DNA of 64,000 nt from Calendula officinalis (taxonomy: Eukaryota; Streptophyta; Magnoliopsida; Asterales; Asteraceae). Position numbers and translations under genes: made by a program. Positions 35,480 through 47,318 of the stretch are shown here, one piece after another (the first letter of the stretch is position 1; each line of letters begins with the position of its first letter). The stretch covers positions 9,983,501 through 10,047,500 of the forward strand of contig OY970822.1 of NCBI GenBank assembly GCA_963853835.1, given 5' to 3'. The notes under the pieces are model-generated. The model worked only from the letters and a program-made list of their open reading frames with translations, searched no databases and had not been told where the DNA came from.

Positions 35480-35777
35480 TAAGGAGAAAGCGACGCTAAA
35501 CACTAAGGTGGTGTGGAATTCCTATTCCCACATTCAATTCGGTGGTGGAATTAATAGAATTGGGGCATTTTGGGGGTAATTGTCCCAGATTATTCAATGT
35601 ACAATATGGTGCTTGTGGAAGGTGAGAAATGATATGGTATTTAACAATTTCTTCAAACCATACACGACGTGTGCGGGCGATATCATCTCCACGAGTACAT
35701 GTGGTTAAAACATAGAACTAATTTAACGCGTAGTTGGTTTGATTGGTGTGTTTCGCCTTTTGTGGCTTTGGCGTAAC

Positions 35778-38333
35778 TGTAACACCACAATCTTAGAGCC
35801 ATTTTTTTTTATATGCATACGGAAGCAATTTTAGAAAAACTATAAACCCTATTTATTACATATTATAAAGGCCATTTACATATTAACCAAAATATATAAA
35901 ACGTTTAAAGGTGTTACTAAAAACAGGCTCGACCCGGTTTACAAAATCAGAGTACGGTCAGACTTCCAAAACCCGACTCTAGTCAAGCTAAATCCACAAC
36001 CTGAAAAGAGTCAACAAATGAGGGATTAGCACAAAGCTAAGTGAATAGAACTAAACATCAATTTGCATAACCACAACAAATTAGAAAATCAAGAGAAATC
36101 AATAGGGAGAAAACCGTCCAAACTTCCACAAGCAATTGGACGTTAAAAGATGAGAAATCGATAGGGGAAAACCGTCCAAACTTCCACAAGCAATTGGACG
36201 TTACGAGAGGACCGGCGGTCGGGCGAGGACCTTCGACTGTTGTCGGCCCAACAACAGTCAACCGATGGCTCCTTTACTTATTAGCACGGTACTCACCCCT
36301 GACGGAACACATTCGTAGGGGTCCGAGCACCCCATCCAATAGTAACGAAGCGTAGCCGAAAACCACCATAGCTAACCTCTAAAAAAACATGTGCACATAC
36401 TACCATTAACAATCCCACAATTAATGGTACCACTGGGAAATCAATGAAAACCAAGAAAAATGACTTTTCCCAAATCAACCAAGAAATCTGCTCATGACCA
36501 AGTTCGCGTCGCGAACTCAGAGTTCGCGTCGCGAACTTCCTCACGATCAAGCCCCAATTTCCCTGCCAACTGTTCGTGATCGCGAACACAAGTTCGCGAT
36601 CGCGAACTTCCCCAGACATCAAAATCCTGCATTTTTTCTCAAAACTCTACCATTCCCTAATTTTGTAAATCACACAAGAAGAAGGTTAAGTCCACTCACC
36701 TTAGCTTCCTTTTTCGTGCCGAGCTCAATGATCTTATATCACTGAGGCTCCTTCCCTTTTCCTGTACAAAATGAATACCGAATTAGTCACCCGAAATTAT
36801 CAATTATGTAACAAGTACTACAAGCTTAAGACCACATTTTTGCAACAAGAGCTTATAACCAAATACTTGTATTTTTACTCATAACCATAACTAAAGTCTA
36901 ACACTTCATCAAGTCAATTCATTAGTCAATTTAACCAATTTGCACACTAGGCCCAAACGGGTCAAAACAACAATAATAAGTCGGGAATACACACAACAAT
37001 ATCAAATGAGTTAGACTACATGTTTAACATCAAAATTACACAACCAACATACTTCTTGCATCCAATTGCAAGTATTACCAACTTTGACCTTATTTAGGTC
37101 AAGTTGCACCAATTGTCAAACAAACGGATCAAACACATATTCGAGCTCATACTTGTCAAATAACAATTTCATATTGTCAAGTTCCTTACTTAACATTAAT
37201 CTAAGCAATTTGCACACCATTTGCATACATGTATAATTTAATCATCTATTGACCTAAAATAGGTCAATTTACACAATTTGCAACCAAACGGGTCATGACA
37301 TGAAACCTACACACTTGAGCTTACAATTCATTCAACTAACACATTTCTAGCATAAATTTGATAATTAAAGTTTACAAGCCATACAAGACCAAAAGTCAAC
37401 TCCCAGATTTGACCAAAGTCAACAATTCACAATTTTTAGCTAGTTATGACCAAATTTCCATCTAGCCAAACACTACCATCTTTTATGCATTTTCACAATA
37501 GCTAACTAGTGATCTTCATGATTAACAATTACCATTCTAACATGCATAACTAACCTAACACAACATCAAGAACATCAAAATTCACATTTCACCAATTTAG
37601 GGAAGATCTCCATCTTCTTCCCCAATCCACCATTGATGGAGCTTTATGAAAGCTTCACCAAGTGCACCACAACTAACAATTCATCACATATAACTTGCAA
37701 GAACTCAAATAAACACCAAATCAAGCATCAATTTCGGATTTCCAACAAGATTCAACTATAACTTCAAGAAAACCCACTAGTTCAAGAACCCTAGTTCATC
37801 TCTACATCAAGAACATGAAACCCTAGCTAAAGAAGGAAGGAAACTTACTTAATCTTGCTTCTAATCACAAATTTACAGCAGAAATCAAAGGATTCAAGCA
37901 CCAATTCTTCAATTTAGAGAGAGAACTTCAAAAATGGGTGTGTGTGTGTTGTATGTGTCGTGAGAGAGAGAGACCAGAGAAAAGAGAAGAGTAAAATGAC
38001 ATCTGCCCTTGAACTTACACGTACACCCCTCCTTCCCACACAGATACTTTCATTTAAAACACAGTACAGATTATTAGGTTCGCAGATAATTAATTTAGAC
38101 CTAACTAACTCCAATTTTTACAACGAAGATATTTTTAGAACCCCGGTTCAAAAGTGAACCCAAATATGTAAAAATCATTTTAATATTTAAATATCTCAGT
38201 TTTACTAATTTTAACCCCATGGTTAAAATACAATTAAATATAATTAAATCAATTAATTTATATAAAACAATAAACAATTAAATTATTTACCGAAAGTAAT
38301 AAAAAATTCTAGGCCGGGTCTCAGGATGTTACA
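35778..38333 (-). mobile_element. Solo LTR, gypsy-type, nested in the LINE
   Basis: A 2556-bp segment that starts TGTAACACC and ends GGATGTTACA on the plus strand, flanked by a perfect 5-bp duplication GTAAC (35773-35777 and 38334-38338). Its ends and several internal blocks relate it to the LTRs at 5279 and 63117, in the opposite orientation to the former. No internal region or second LTR is present, so the element was removed by LTR-LTR recombination. Contents include a 59-bp tandem duplication at about 36095-36212 and a palindrome cassette at 36502-36607. Confidence 0.88.
36502..36607. repeat. Palindrome cassette in the solo LTR
   Basis: Four near-perfect palindromes: GTTCGCGTCGCGAAC at 36502-36516 and 36522-36536, GTTCGTGATCGCGAAC at 36572-36587 and GTTCGCGATCGCGAAC at 36592-36607. 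Members of each pair are 4-5 bases apart. Confidence 0.9.
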
Positions 38334-38424
38334 GTAACTATGTACTTTGTGTCCTTCTTAGTGTCTTGCTAAGTTAGTCTTTTTTAATATATATTTGCCG
38401 TTTCCAAAAAAATTTCTTTTAATT

Positions 38425-39577
38425 ACATAGGGCTGTTATAGCTATTTAAACTCTAGAAATAAAATAAAATATCTTTAGAAGCGATTAAAATAATACATTG
38501 TTCTAAATACAACATTTCTGTTTTTCATAAAAAGTACAGTATAATATTTTCTATAAGAAGATTTTGATTCAAGTTCGTTAATCCATGGTCGATACTTACG
38601 GAGTGATGGTCATTATACTATGTCAGCAATTGCAAAGCGAGTTGAAAATCAAATTACATATAAACTGTATATTTTATCCATAAATAGACAAGATTGTTAA
38701 TTCTGTTTTTAGTTTATCCAGGTGCTTGAAAAGCCAGACTATTTTGCCGTTACCAAAAAAGAAGTTTACAAAGAGAATTTACATAAATCAAGAGTAGTGC
38801 TCAAAATTGCCGTTCAAAAGAAAACGAGAAAAGAGTAGTGCTCAAAATATGATTTTAGCATTGTATAGATTCGAAAAGGTTAGTGTACAGATCATTGTTC
38901 TTAAGTTAATAACGAAACAATTTAGTTTGATATTTCTAATTGTGATAATAAAAAGAAAAAAGGAGATTATATTCCCCTGGTTTCCTTTGATATGATTTAG
39001 ATCCAACAAACCCGTCTTTGGCATTAATTAACCATGTGGGTTTAGGAGTGGACTTTATTATATCAATGGTTCTGATTAAATCAGAACATTTGTTAGTTTA
39101 GGATCATATCACACTAGTTATAAATTATAATTTATAATTAAGGGGGATAATTTGATTATGAAAGCTTATAATAATAAAGAAAGAAAACTAATAATGAATT
39201 TTTCAAGAGGTGGAGTTATCTGAGGTAGGGACAAGGTGCACATGGCAATCACTGGGTCTGGGGATCTCTTTCTCGATCTGTGTCTCTGTACTCCTCGTGT
39301 ACCTTTCTATACAAACATCTCATCATTTCTCCACACATTTGGGTTGCATCGGGTCGGGTTAATCATATTTTAAATACTAATTAATTGATTAATTATGAAT
39401 CTGATCATGTTTTATTTTTAGAAAAATATTACTCCGTATGCATTAGGGTGTGTTTGACCGAACTTATATTTAGAGTTTATGTATTTATTGAAATTTAGAA
39501 AAACTTGTTTTTAATTGTTTATTAATTTAACAATTTGAGTTTATGAAATTAAATTTGCAATAAGTATTTTCACAAGC
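38425..39577. other. Intergenic, with a possible LINE/SINE 3' end
   Basis: Mostly AT-rich. TATTTTGCCGTTACCAAAAAA near 38739-38758 resembles the 3' terminus of the LINE and SINE family in this window and probably marks a 5'-truncated insertion. No ORF is supported. Confidence 0.4.
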
Positions 39578-39894
39578 TTAGACCCGTGCCAACACACCGT
39601 CTGTAGAACCCGTCGTGGGCTTTTTTTGGCCGTCGCCTCACGACGCCGTTGGCACGGGGCCGTCGTGGGTGCCGTCGTGAGGGAGCCGTCCGGGTGAGGG
39701 CGGGTTGCATTGGGCGTCGGGGGAAAAGATGTGGGGCCGAGGGAGCGTGTATTTTGAATTCAAAAATTCAAAATTTAATTTTTTTTTTCATTATCCTAAT
39801 TTTCTCCTATAAATATAATACCCCCTCATTCATAATTTTATACCACTTCTTCCACTTCTTCGTTACCTTCATTACCTTCATACAAATTTTCATC

Positions 39895-41157
39895 ATGAGC
39901 CTTAGATCCAACTCCTCCCCGTCAAATGATCACTTCCAAAATTTGTTAAACACTCGTATCCCGTCACCAGCATATTCGTCAAATGCTGGTCAGACTAGTC
40001 AGCCCACCCCGAGCAACGTAGCATCTGGTTCAGGTTCGGGTTCTGGTTTTCTTCCGTTCTACTCATCTCCCGGCGGTTTCCCGAACCAAGGCGCTGTTCA
40101 ACCGGGTTATCAACCCGGTTTTCAACCCGGTTATCAACCCGGTTACCAACCCGGTTATCAACCCAGTTTCCAACCCGATTTCTATGGCGGCGGTTATTAT
40201 CCTGATTCGGGTTCTGGCTATCAACCCGATTTGCAAACTGAATCCCCGCCTGAAGTGGAAGAGGAAGACGAAGTGGAGGCACCCGAACCGGTCAAACCAA
40301 GCAGGGGAACAAGAAGAAGAAGAGCTACACCAGCGGTTAGGTCGGCTGGTTCGGTGCGGAAGTGGTCCATCCCGGAGGCCATTATTTTATGCCAGCGGTG
40401 GATAAATGCTTCACAAAATGCAAAAATCAGGAACTCACAATCCGGTGATCGACTTTGGGGGCAGATTGAAGCCGAGTACAACTCACTAGTTGATGAAAAA
40501 CGCACCAGAAGTCAACTCCAAGGAAAATGGAACAAGATAAAAACGGACGTTCGGAAGTTTGGGGAAATCTTTAAACGGTTCGAGTCAAGGCGACAAAGTG
40601 GGGCCGATGACCAAGGCGTGCTCAACGCTGCAAAACAACAATTTTATGACAACAACAGGAGGCACTTATTGTTCGAACAGTGTTAGGAGGAACTAAAAGA
40701 TTACCCTAAGTTTTGGGTAGATTACAACGTGATGAATTCCCAACCCGCTCCCGAGCCCAACCCAGTGAACCTTGGCGAAGACAACACCAACCCGCTCCCG
40801 TCCGCAAATATGGAAGGTCTATTCATTGACGACCCAATCCGTCGACCACCGGGTTGTAACGTTAGCCGGCGTACGGCAAGTTCCTCGGATGCGACTTCGT
40901 CACGGTATTCAAGTGAAGAAACTCGTGACCGTATATGTGATGTCGCCATACTGCAAGCCGACGCTTTGAAGACTATCAAAGAAGCGACTGTGGAGCGCAG
41001 GATATCAGATGCTTTCAGAGTCCTTCATTGTTCGGTTCCCGATAATTTGAACCGAAGAGAGCGAAAAGCGGTTTTAAAATATCGCAGGAGTTTATTGGAC
41101 AAATACGTCTATCCGGACTCAACCGATGACGGAGAAGACGGCGAGGACGACGAGTAG
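39895..41157 (+). pseudogene. Harbinger ORF1 (Myb/NAM-associated), one internal stop
   Basis: The frame opens at 39895 (MSLRSNSSPSNDHFQNLL), the best start because the open sequence upstream of it is GC-rich or poly-T leader. Residues about 55-115 are low-complexity GYQPG repeats. The Myb/SANT-like region follows (RKWSIPEAIILCQRWINAS, SQLQGKWNKIKTDVRKF), then LLFEQC, a TAG at 40684-40686, and the same frame continues EELKDYPKFWVD to the acidic end at 41157. The sister copy has tryptophan at the stop position (EECWEVVKD), so the TAG most likely arose from TGG by one change. The C-terminal half resembles the NAM-associated domain. Without the stop the product would be about 420 residues. Function inferred: DNA-binding partner of a Harbinger transposase. 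Confidence 0.75.
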
Positions 41158-41310
41158 TTTTTTTTTAAGTTTAATGTCTTTTTTTTATGTCTAATGTTAT
41201 TTTTTTAAGGTTAATGTTTTTTTTATGTATTAATGCCTTTTTTTAATTTGATGTAATGTTTTTTAATTTAATGTAATGTTTTTTATTTAATGTAATGTGT
41301 TTTTTTTATT
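41157..41310 (+). repeat. T-run/TTTAATGT tandem repeats
   Basis: Repeated units of 15-20 bp (T6-9 followed by TAATGT variants) just past the ORF stop, equivalent to 17680-17800. Confidence 0.65.
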
Positions 41311-42070
41311 AATTAAAATGATGATGTGGAAATGATGAGTTTAGTGATGGGTTAGTGATGAGTAGCGTTAGCACGACCGTGTCAGTAGCGTGTCAGTAAG
41401 AATGTGATGACGTGGCGCTACTGATGGGTTTAGTGATGGGTAAGGGTTAGGAGAGGCCTTGTTGTTAAAAGTAAAGTTATACTATATCTTTCAAATCCCA
41501 ACAAGTCTGTAAGGTGAGAATAACCCTAGTCAGAATAATTCCTAATTAAAATTCCTAAAAGAATGACTCACTACTACAGAAAAAAAATATTTTCGTTACA
41601 TTTAAGAACGGTTATTGTATAAAGTGTTTCTAGAAAACCTTTTATAACCCACGACTAATGTGAAACGTTCTAAAAAACAAGTATTCGAGACCTTTTTCTA
41701 ATAAAGTGTTCCAAAAGAATTTTTTGGAACGGTTACATTAAAAATGTTTCAGATAATTTTGTTATTTGGAACGACTTTCCACAAGGTGTTTCAAAAAAAT
41801 TGTTACCACTCGGAACGCTTTTAATATAAGTGTTTTAAAAAAGCTTTTTAGAAACGGTTCCATTAAAATTGTTTCAAATAATTTATTAATTTGGGACGAT
41901 TTTAATAAAAATGTTTCAAGAGATTTTTATTGGAACGGTTTACTAAAAGTGTTTTAAATAATTTATTTTTTTAGAACGATTTCTCCAAGTGTTTCAATAC
42001 CTTTTGCTTTTAAGAAGAAAATAAAACATAAATAAAGGCCAATTAATGGTATCGTCAACAAACTCGAGAA

Positions 42071-42619
42071 TAGGGCTGTTAACGAGTCGAGTTTTTAACA
42101 AGCTACTTGAGCTCGAGCTCGTTTATATCGAGCTCGTGCCTATACTAATTCGATCTCGAGTCGAACTCGAACATAAAACAAGACTCGATTAATTTCACGA
42201 GCCAAACCTAATAATTTAATACTCGACTCGGCTCGTTCGATAGCTCGTTCGATAGCTCGTTTAATCTCGAACTGAACGAGCCAGACGATCTTCACGAGTC
42301 GATCCTAACGAGCCGAACAAGTGTTTTATACAAGTGTTAATACAATAAGTACAAAAATATACATATATTAATAGGGGTATTAACGGGTCGAGTAATTAAC
42401 GAGCTTTTCGAGTTTGTAAATTAGTTATTTTCAAAAAATCTGGAATTATAAATGAGTATCGAGCTCGAGCTCGGACACTATATAAATATTCGAGCTCGAG
42501 CTCGAGCCCAATTTTAGAAGCTTATTCGAGCTTGGGTCGAACTCGAGCCGAGTAATTACTAAACGAGCCGAGCCCAAATTTCCTGATATTCGACTCGGCT
42601 CGAATCGTTAACACCCCTA
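42071..42619. mobile_element. hAT-type MITE nested in CACTA
   Basis: Ends TAGGGCTGTTAACG and CGTTAACACCCCTA, with a perfect 8-bp duplication CTCGAGAA (42063-42070 and 42620-42627). Subterminal GAGCTCGAGCTCG repeats are abundant. A second head-like sequence, TAGGGGTATTAACGGGTCGAG at 42372, suggests one copy inserted into another. Confidence 0.82.
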
Positions 42620-43739
42620 CTCGAGAATATATGCTTCCCTGTTAAAGTGTTTTACAAAATTAATGGTTAATTCTTGGAGGGAAAAAACTGGCGAAAATTT
42701 CTGAATTGATATATTTCCCTCCAAGCACATGTATCTTCTTTAAATTTCTAAAATATTTCATCTTTTTTTTCCCATCATGAGTTTCTTAACCGGTCAATTC
42801 GAGCTCACCGCTTCTTGGTTCGAGATTATAACTTTGATTAGCAAAATCTAAGGTACACTTTCATGTTGATCTTCCATAATATTTCATCTTATTTTTGTTT
42901 TCATGGATTTTTTTTAACCAACTGGAGTTCAAAATCAAACCCTAAAACCCCATGTCCGACTTTTTGATAACATTGTTATTTCCAATTTGATGTTTGCATC
43001 ATTATTATGCTTAGAATTATCTCGAAATCCCCTTGATACACAATTTATAACTTGATTGTTCATTTTGCATGTTAACAAGCAGGTTGTGGTTAGGGATGTT
43101 TAATTAATTTTACAATATTACTTTGGAATTGGGAATGGATTTCACTGCTCAAGGAAGTAAATCAGTGTTTTTTTGTTTCAAATGGATTTCACTGATCAAG
43201 GCTCGGTAAGTAACTTAGGGTTTTTACATGATATTTTTGAACCATTGATGTGAGAGTAATTGGGATTACTGTGGAAATCGGAGATGTTTGCATCTTGAGA
43301 ATGATGATTTCCAAAATGAATGATGTATCTTAATGTAGTGTAGGATGAAATATTATTTATACGTCTTGGTTTTATAGATATTTATATTGTGCATATATTT
43401 GCATACCTCGAATAATTATGAACACGACCATGAAGTTAAAGTAATATGCATTTGACAATAGACTAATGGTTAATTGTTGGAGCATGCATATATTGAAAAT
43501 ATATTAGTATGTATAATAGCTTTAAATCTAACCCTCGGTAAGGCATAAGCATTCTAATGTCTGGTAGATTGCATATCTTCATCCCCTGTATAATAATTTA
43601 CTTTTTGTAATATATGATTTTTTGTTGTATGGTTTACTCTTTGTTTTGTCTTTGTTAGTAGTATACATATATAAAATGTCTTATAGAGGTAAGCGAAGCT
43701 TACCTTGGTGCAAGAAAACTTATCCGGCCACATCATATA

Positions 43740-44190
43740 CTCTTACATTCAATGACATGGATTAGTGGATAGTAATACGACCTCAACGTTCGCTTCATTG
43801 ATGTAAGTTGATGTGCGAGCACGTGTTTCTTATCTCAAAGGTTGGAAGGAAGTTGACAAACAAGAGAAAGATCAATTGTGGCTTAAGGTCAAGGTACTAG
43901 TTATATTTAAATTTAACACATTTTTTTCATCTAATAATATATGTAATGTTTTACTTACTAATTTTGTTCAAAAAATATTAGGAAACTTGGAATAACAACA
44001 TGATGTAGCCAGGGATAATAAGAAAGTGTTGCTAAGAAAGATGAATGGACATCATAGGCAGTTCAAAATGAGACTTGCTCATATTGCCCAAGGAGGAAAA
44101 AGCCACTTCTCGAGTACAAGGATTCAAATATGGCGGATTGGCCTACATTCGTTTCTATTAGAAACTCGCCAAAATTGATGGTTTGTGTGA
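43740..44190 (+). pseudogene. Remnant of Ptta/En/Spm plant transposase
   Basis: Separate short frames read DVRARVSYLKGWKEVDKQEK (from about 43809), then, after a gap, sequence around KFKMRLAHIAQGG and a segment DWPTFVSIRNSPKLM near 44145. The W-FV-R-SP pattern is typical of the conserved plant transposase domain found in CACTA elements. Stops and frameshifts separate the pieces, so no functional protein is made. Confidence 0.5.
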
Positions 44191-45131
44191 CTTTAGGCTC
44201 TATGTTATTATACTTCATGTACATGTAAAGACATCATATAGGTATATATTTGGTGTATGGATGTAGTATTTTGTGTTTTGAACAATGATGTTGTAATGGA
44301 TGAATGTGGTTAATCTAAATTTGATGAATTTGATTATGTGGATTATAAATTTGATGTTGAAATGGTAGATAAAAACAAATTTGGTACAATGTTAGAATAA
44401 TGGAACATTTTCTAATAAAAATGTTCCAAAAAATGAATGAATGATTATGAAACATTTTCATTAAAAGTGTTTCAAAAAAGGAATGATTATGGAACATTTT
44501 CATCAAAAGTGTTCTAAAAAATGAAATGATTATGGAACACTTTCAGTAAAAGTGTTCCAAAAGGATGAATGATTATGGAACCGGACGATTATGAAATAGA
44601 ACGCTTTTAGTGGAAAGAGTTCCAAAATAAGAACATTTGGGAACAGTTATTAAACTGCTCCAAAAAGTTTTTTTCTTTTGGAACAGTCACATAGGGAACA
44701 CTATGTAAAAACGTTCTAAAATACCTTTTTAAATGTTCCAAAAAATCATTTTGTGTACTAGTGACTAGTAATGAAACTGGGAGACATTATAAACCAAATA
44801 AAACGAAAGTAAAACTGTATAAGATATTTGTCAATTCACTCAATGTGCACATTCCGTTTACCCGTAATGTTTTGAAGATCAGGTCAAATTCAGGAAAACC
44901 CAATTCACATTTTTTGAGAGCCAGACAATCTATATCATGTTCTTTGATGGTTAATGACTTGCTGTTGGGAGTTTAATTTTATAGCTATATGTAGACTTTG
45001 TTAGGGAATTGTATTCTAGCGATGTGACATCGTTTTTTTACGAGTTGTATTTGAACGAAAAACTAGAAATAGATTACAAAAATGGTTCTATTTCTTTGTC
45101 TAAAAGTCGTGCTAAAACAACATTACTTATA

Positions 45132-45470
45132 CTTCCTCCGATTTAAAATAAGTGCTACATTTTTACTTTCACATTTTTTTATGCAAAATATTGTAATAGA
45201 GATTATGATAGATTAAAGGATATAATTAGTGAAGAAGGATCTCACTATACTTTTTGTCTTTGTTGAGAGAGAAAGTAAAGTAAGGACAAAAATGGTTGGG
45301 AAGGACAAAAATCAAGGCGGGGTTAGGTAATCTTAATGATGTTTAATAAAGTTGAGCAATGATAAAATGATAATTTTATATATAAAAATTTACCAAATAA
45401 GAAAAGTATAACACTTATTTTGAATCATTCATATAAAAAAAATGTAACACTTATTTTAAATCAGAGAAAA
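45132..45470. mobile_element. Stowaway-type MITE
   Basis: TA-flanked, starting CTTCCTCCGATTTAAAATAAG and ending CTTATTTTAAATCAGAGAAAA. The right end has diverged from CAGAGGAAG. Confidence 0.65.
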
Positions 45471-46069
45471 TATATGAAATTAATTGATGTAACACATCAA
45501 GATTGATCAAGATAGTTACCAAGCTTCCAAAATCATATAATTTCTTCAATGATGTGACATAACCCACATACATATTAAATTGTATATAAGATTATAAGTA
45601 ACATAAATACACGCACACACAGAATTGTGTGCATGCACATATATCGGTATATTACATATATGTGTGGAGAGAGGAAGGGGGGACATGCAAAAGCACGCCG
45701 TGCCGGATGAAGAACATACGGGCGTGGCGTGGGTTGGGTGTGGTGGTCCGTGGGGTTTTTGCCGAAAGTCTGAGCTACGGGCTCCTCTTGGTCCTACCCG
45801 TTGCACCCTTCTCCATGTGCCAATTTTTTGCTATATTTTATCAATCAAAACACCGATACCTAGATTCCAATTCTTTTTATGTGGATGACTCGAGAAATAA
45901 CTTATAGTAAAGGCGTGGCTAGCCTTGTGCCTTCCGGTCGATACTTTGATGTCAATGTTATGTTTGGTTGGGTTCAGTTCGGTTCTAACCTCTAACCTGG
46001 TGCAGAAGCCTATGTGGGGCCTTGATTGATGGGAGATGTTTTTGACACCGCATAAAGTATTTTATACAC
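45471..46069. other. Intergenic, GC-richer patch without a gene
   Basis: A patch at about 45660-45810 is GC-richer than its surroundings and open in two overlapping frames on the plus strand, but neither translation resembles a protein family. Confidence 0.35.
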
Positions 46070-46344
46070 TAGGGGTGAGCATTTAAGCCGAAAAAATCGA
46101 AAGAACAGAAAAATGACCGAAACTGAAACCGATAACATGTTATCGGTTTGGTTTCGGTTTTGAAAATTCATCGTTTTCGATTTCAGTTCTATCGATTTTG
46201 GTTCGGTTTTAGGATAAGGATGAGCATTTTCGCCTAAAAAAACTCAAATCGAAACTGAACCGAACCAAAACCGATAACATGTTATCGGTTCAGTTTTGAA
46301 AATTCATCGTTTTCGGTTTGGTTTTTGGACCGAGTTGATCCTTA
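46070..46344. mobile_element. Degenerate hAT-type MITE (tandem or nested)
   Basis: Starts TAGGGGTGAGCA and ends TTGATCCTTA, flanked by TTATACAC and TTATAAAC (7 of 8 match). A second head, TAAGGATGAGCATTTTCG, occurs at about 46214 and pairs better with the right end, so two insertions may overlap. AACATGTTATCGGTTTGG repeats fill it. Confidence 0.5.
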
Positions 46345-46384
46345 TTATAAACCATAATCAGTACTTTACAATACATATATAATA

Positions 46385-46697
46385 CTTCCTCCGATTCAAA
46401 ATAAGTGATACACTTGGGGTTTCACGGTTTTTGAGGCAAAAGATTATAATGATGGTTAAATTAGATTAATTGGATGGTTAGTGGGGAATGGGTCCCACAC
46501 CTTTTGAATAAAGTAAAGTTAATGATGTTTAAAAGTAAAAAGTAAGGGTAAATGAGTCATTTCACTTTGTTAAAGTAGATAGTTAGTGGATGTGGGTCCC
46601 ATTTTTTTTGCCAAATAAGGAAACTTTTCAAAGTGTATCACTTATTTTGAATCACCCAAAAAAGGAAGATGTATCACTTATTTTGAATCGAAGGAAG
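46385..46697. mobile_element. Stowaway-type MITE
   Basis: TA-flanked, ends CTTCCTCCGATTCAAAATAAG and, inverted, CTTCCTTCGATTCAAAATAAG. 313 bp. Confidence 0.85.
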
Positions 46698-47318
46698 TAT
46701 GTTTTAAACAAAATATGATGTGAGAAATAATTTATATGGTGTTAAAATTACTTCTCTTTATTGATGTTCGCATCTCACACCAACCTCGAAGCACCACGTT
46801 GCACAGATATGTATTTGTTGAATTTGTCGTTAGTTAAGTTGAGTTGTTTTGTGAACCACATGTTAGAAATGGGATAAGTCATGTCAGAATGGGTTAAATA
46901 TGGCATAAATATCTTTTATTTTCAAGTGTTCATGATGTTCCATGTCCTCTTGGCTTATTCCTCTGATACCATATGCATCTCCAATCATCTTCAACTACAA
47001 TTATGGAAGACAAATTTATCACTTTCTTGATACTCTTATATTCCAAAATAATTTATTATTTGATGTATAAATGTATAACAGGGTAACCACAAGGGTAGTG
47101 TTTTCATTAAATTTATAGTTCAAGTGTCCCGGATTATAAAACTTCTAACTTATTTCATTAATTAATTCATTGATAATAGAAAGAGTTAAATCACAGCATA
47201 ATCTTTTATTGCACTCAATAATTTTTGTAATATCAAATTTGTTTGATTAATTTAAAAAATACTCATTATTCACGGGATGTATCCTCAGACAGACAAACTA
47301 ACTATTCCGGAGTAGTTA

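Larger units (their letters stand above)
33951..38411 (+). mobile_element. Internally deleted L1-type LINE, split by a solo LTR
   Basis: Contains a 503-codon ORF with an RRM and DUF4283-like region (33968-35479), then the degraded C-terminal end of the reverse-transcriptase ORF (IQCTIWCLWKVRNDMVFNN at about 35596, and after a frameshift WFDWCVSPFVALA ending at 35775), then after the solo LTR a 3' tail ending TTTGCCGTTTCC and A7. The endonuclease and most of the reverse transcriptase are missing. The 13-bp duplication ATTTCTTTTAATT flanks the whole structure (33819-33831 and 38412-38424). Confidence 0.75.
39581..41458 (+). mobile_element. PIF/Harbinger-type element with a single ORF
   Basis: The left end GACCCGTGCCAACAC follows TTA and matches the family terminal repeat. 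It is followed by a GC-rich leader unlike its surroundings. The right end is less sure: GGGTTAGGAGAGGCC followed by TTG gives only 9 of 15 matching positions when inverted. One ORF is present, and no transposase (DDE) sequence was seen. T-rich repeats follow the ORF as in the sister copy at 16.7-18.0 kb. Confidence 0.65.
41569..44763 (+). mobile_element. Non-autonomous CACTA (En/Spm) element
   Basis: A 3195-bp element starting CACTACTACAGAAAA and ending TTTTGTGTACTAGTG, flanked by ACT on both sides (41566-41568 and 44764-44766). Many subterminal repeats of the type GGAACGnTTT...AAAGTGTTCCAAAA occur within about 450 bp of each end, the expected TnpA-binding architecture. It carries only transposase fragments and a nested hAT MITE. 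Confidence 0.88.

Noticed and set aside
34278..35579. Several ORFs overlapping the LINE ORF on both strands
   Set aside because: Shadows of the 503-codon frame, which alone has the RRM motifs.
45625..45907. Two overlapping plus-strand ORFs of about 90 codons
   Set aside because: Overlap in different frames within a GC-richer patch; no motif, no splice context.
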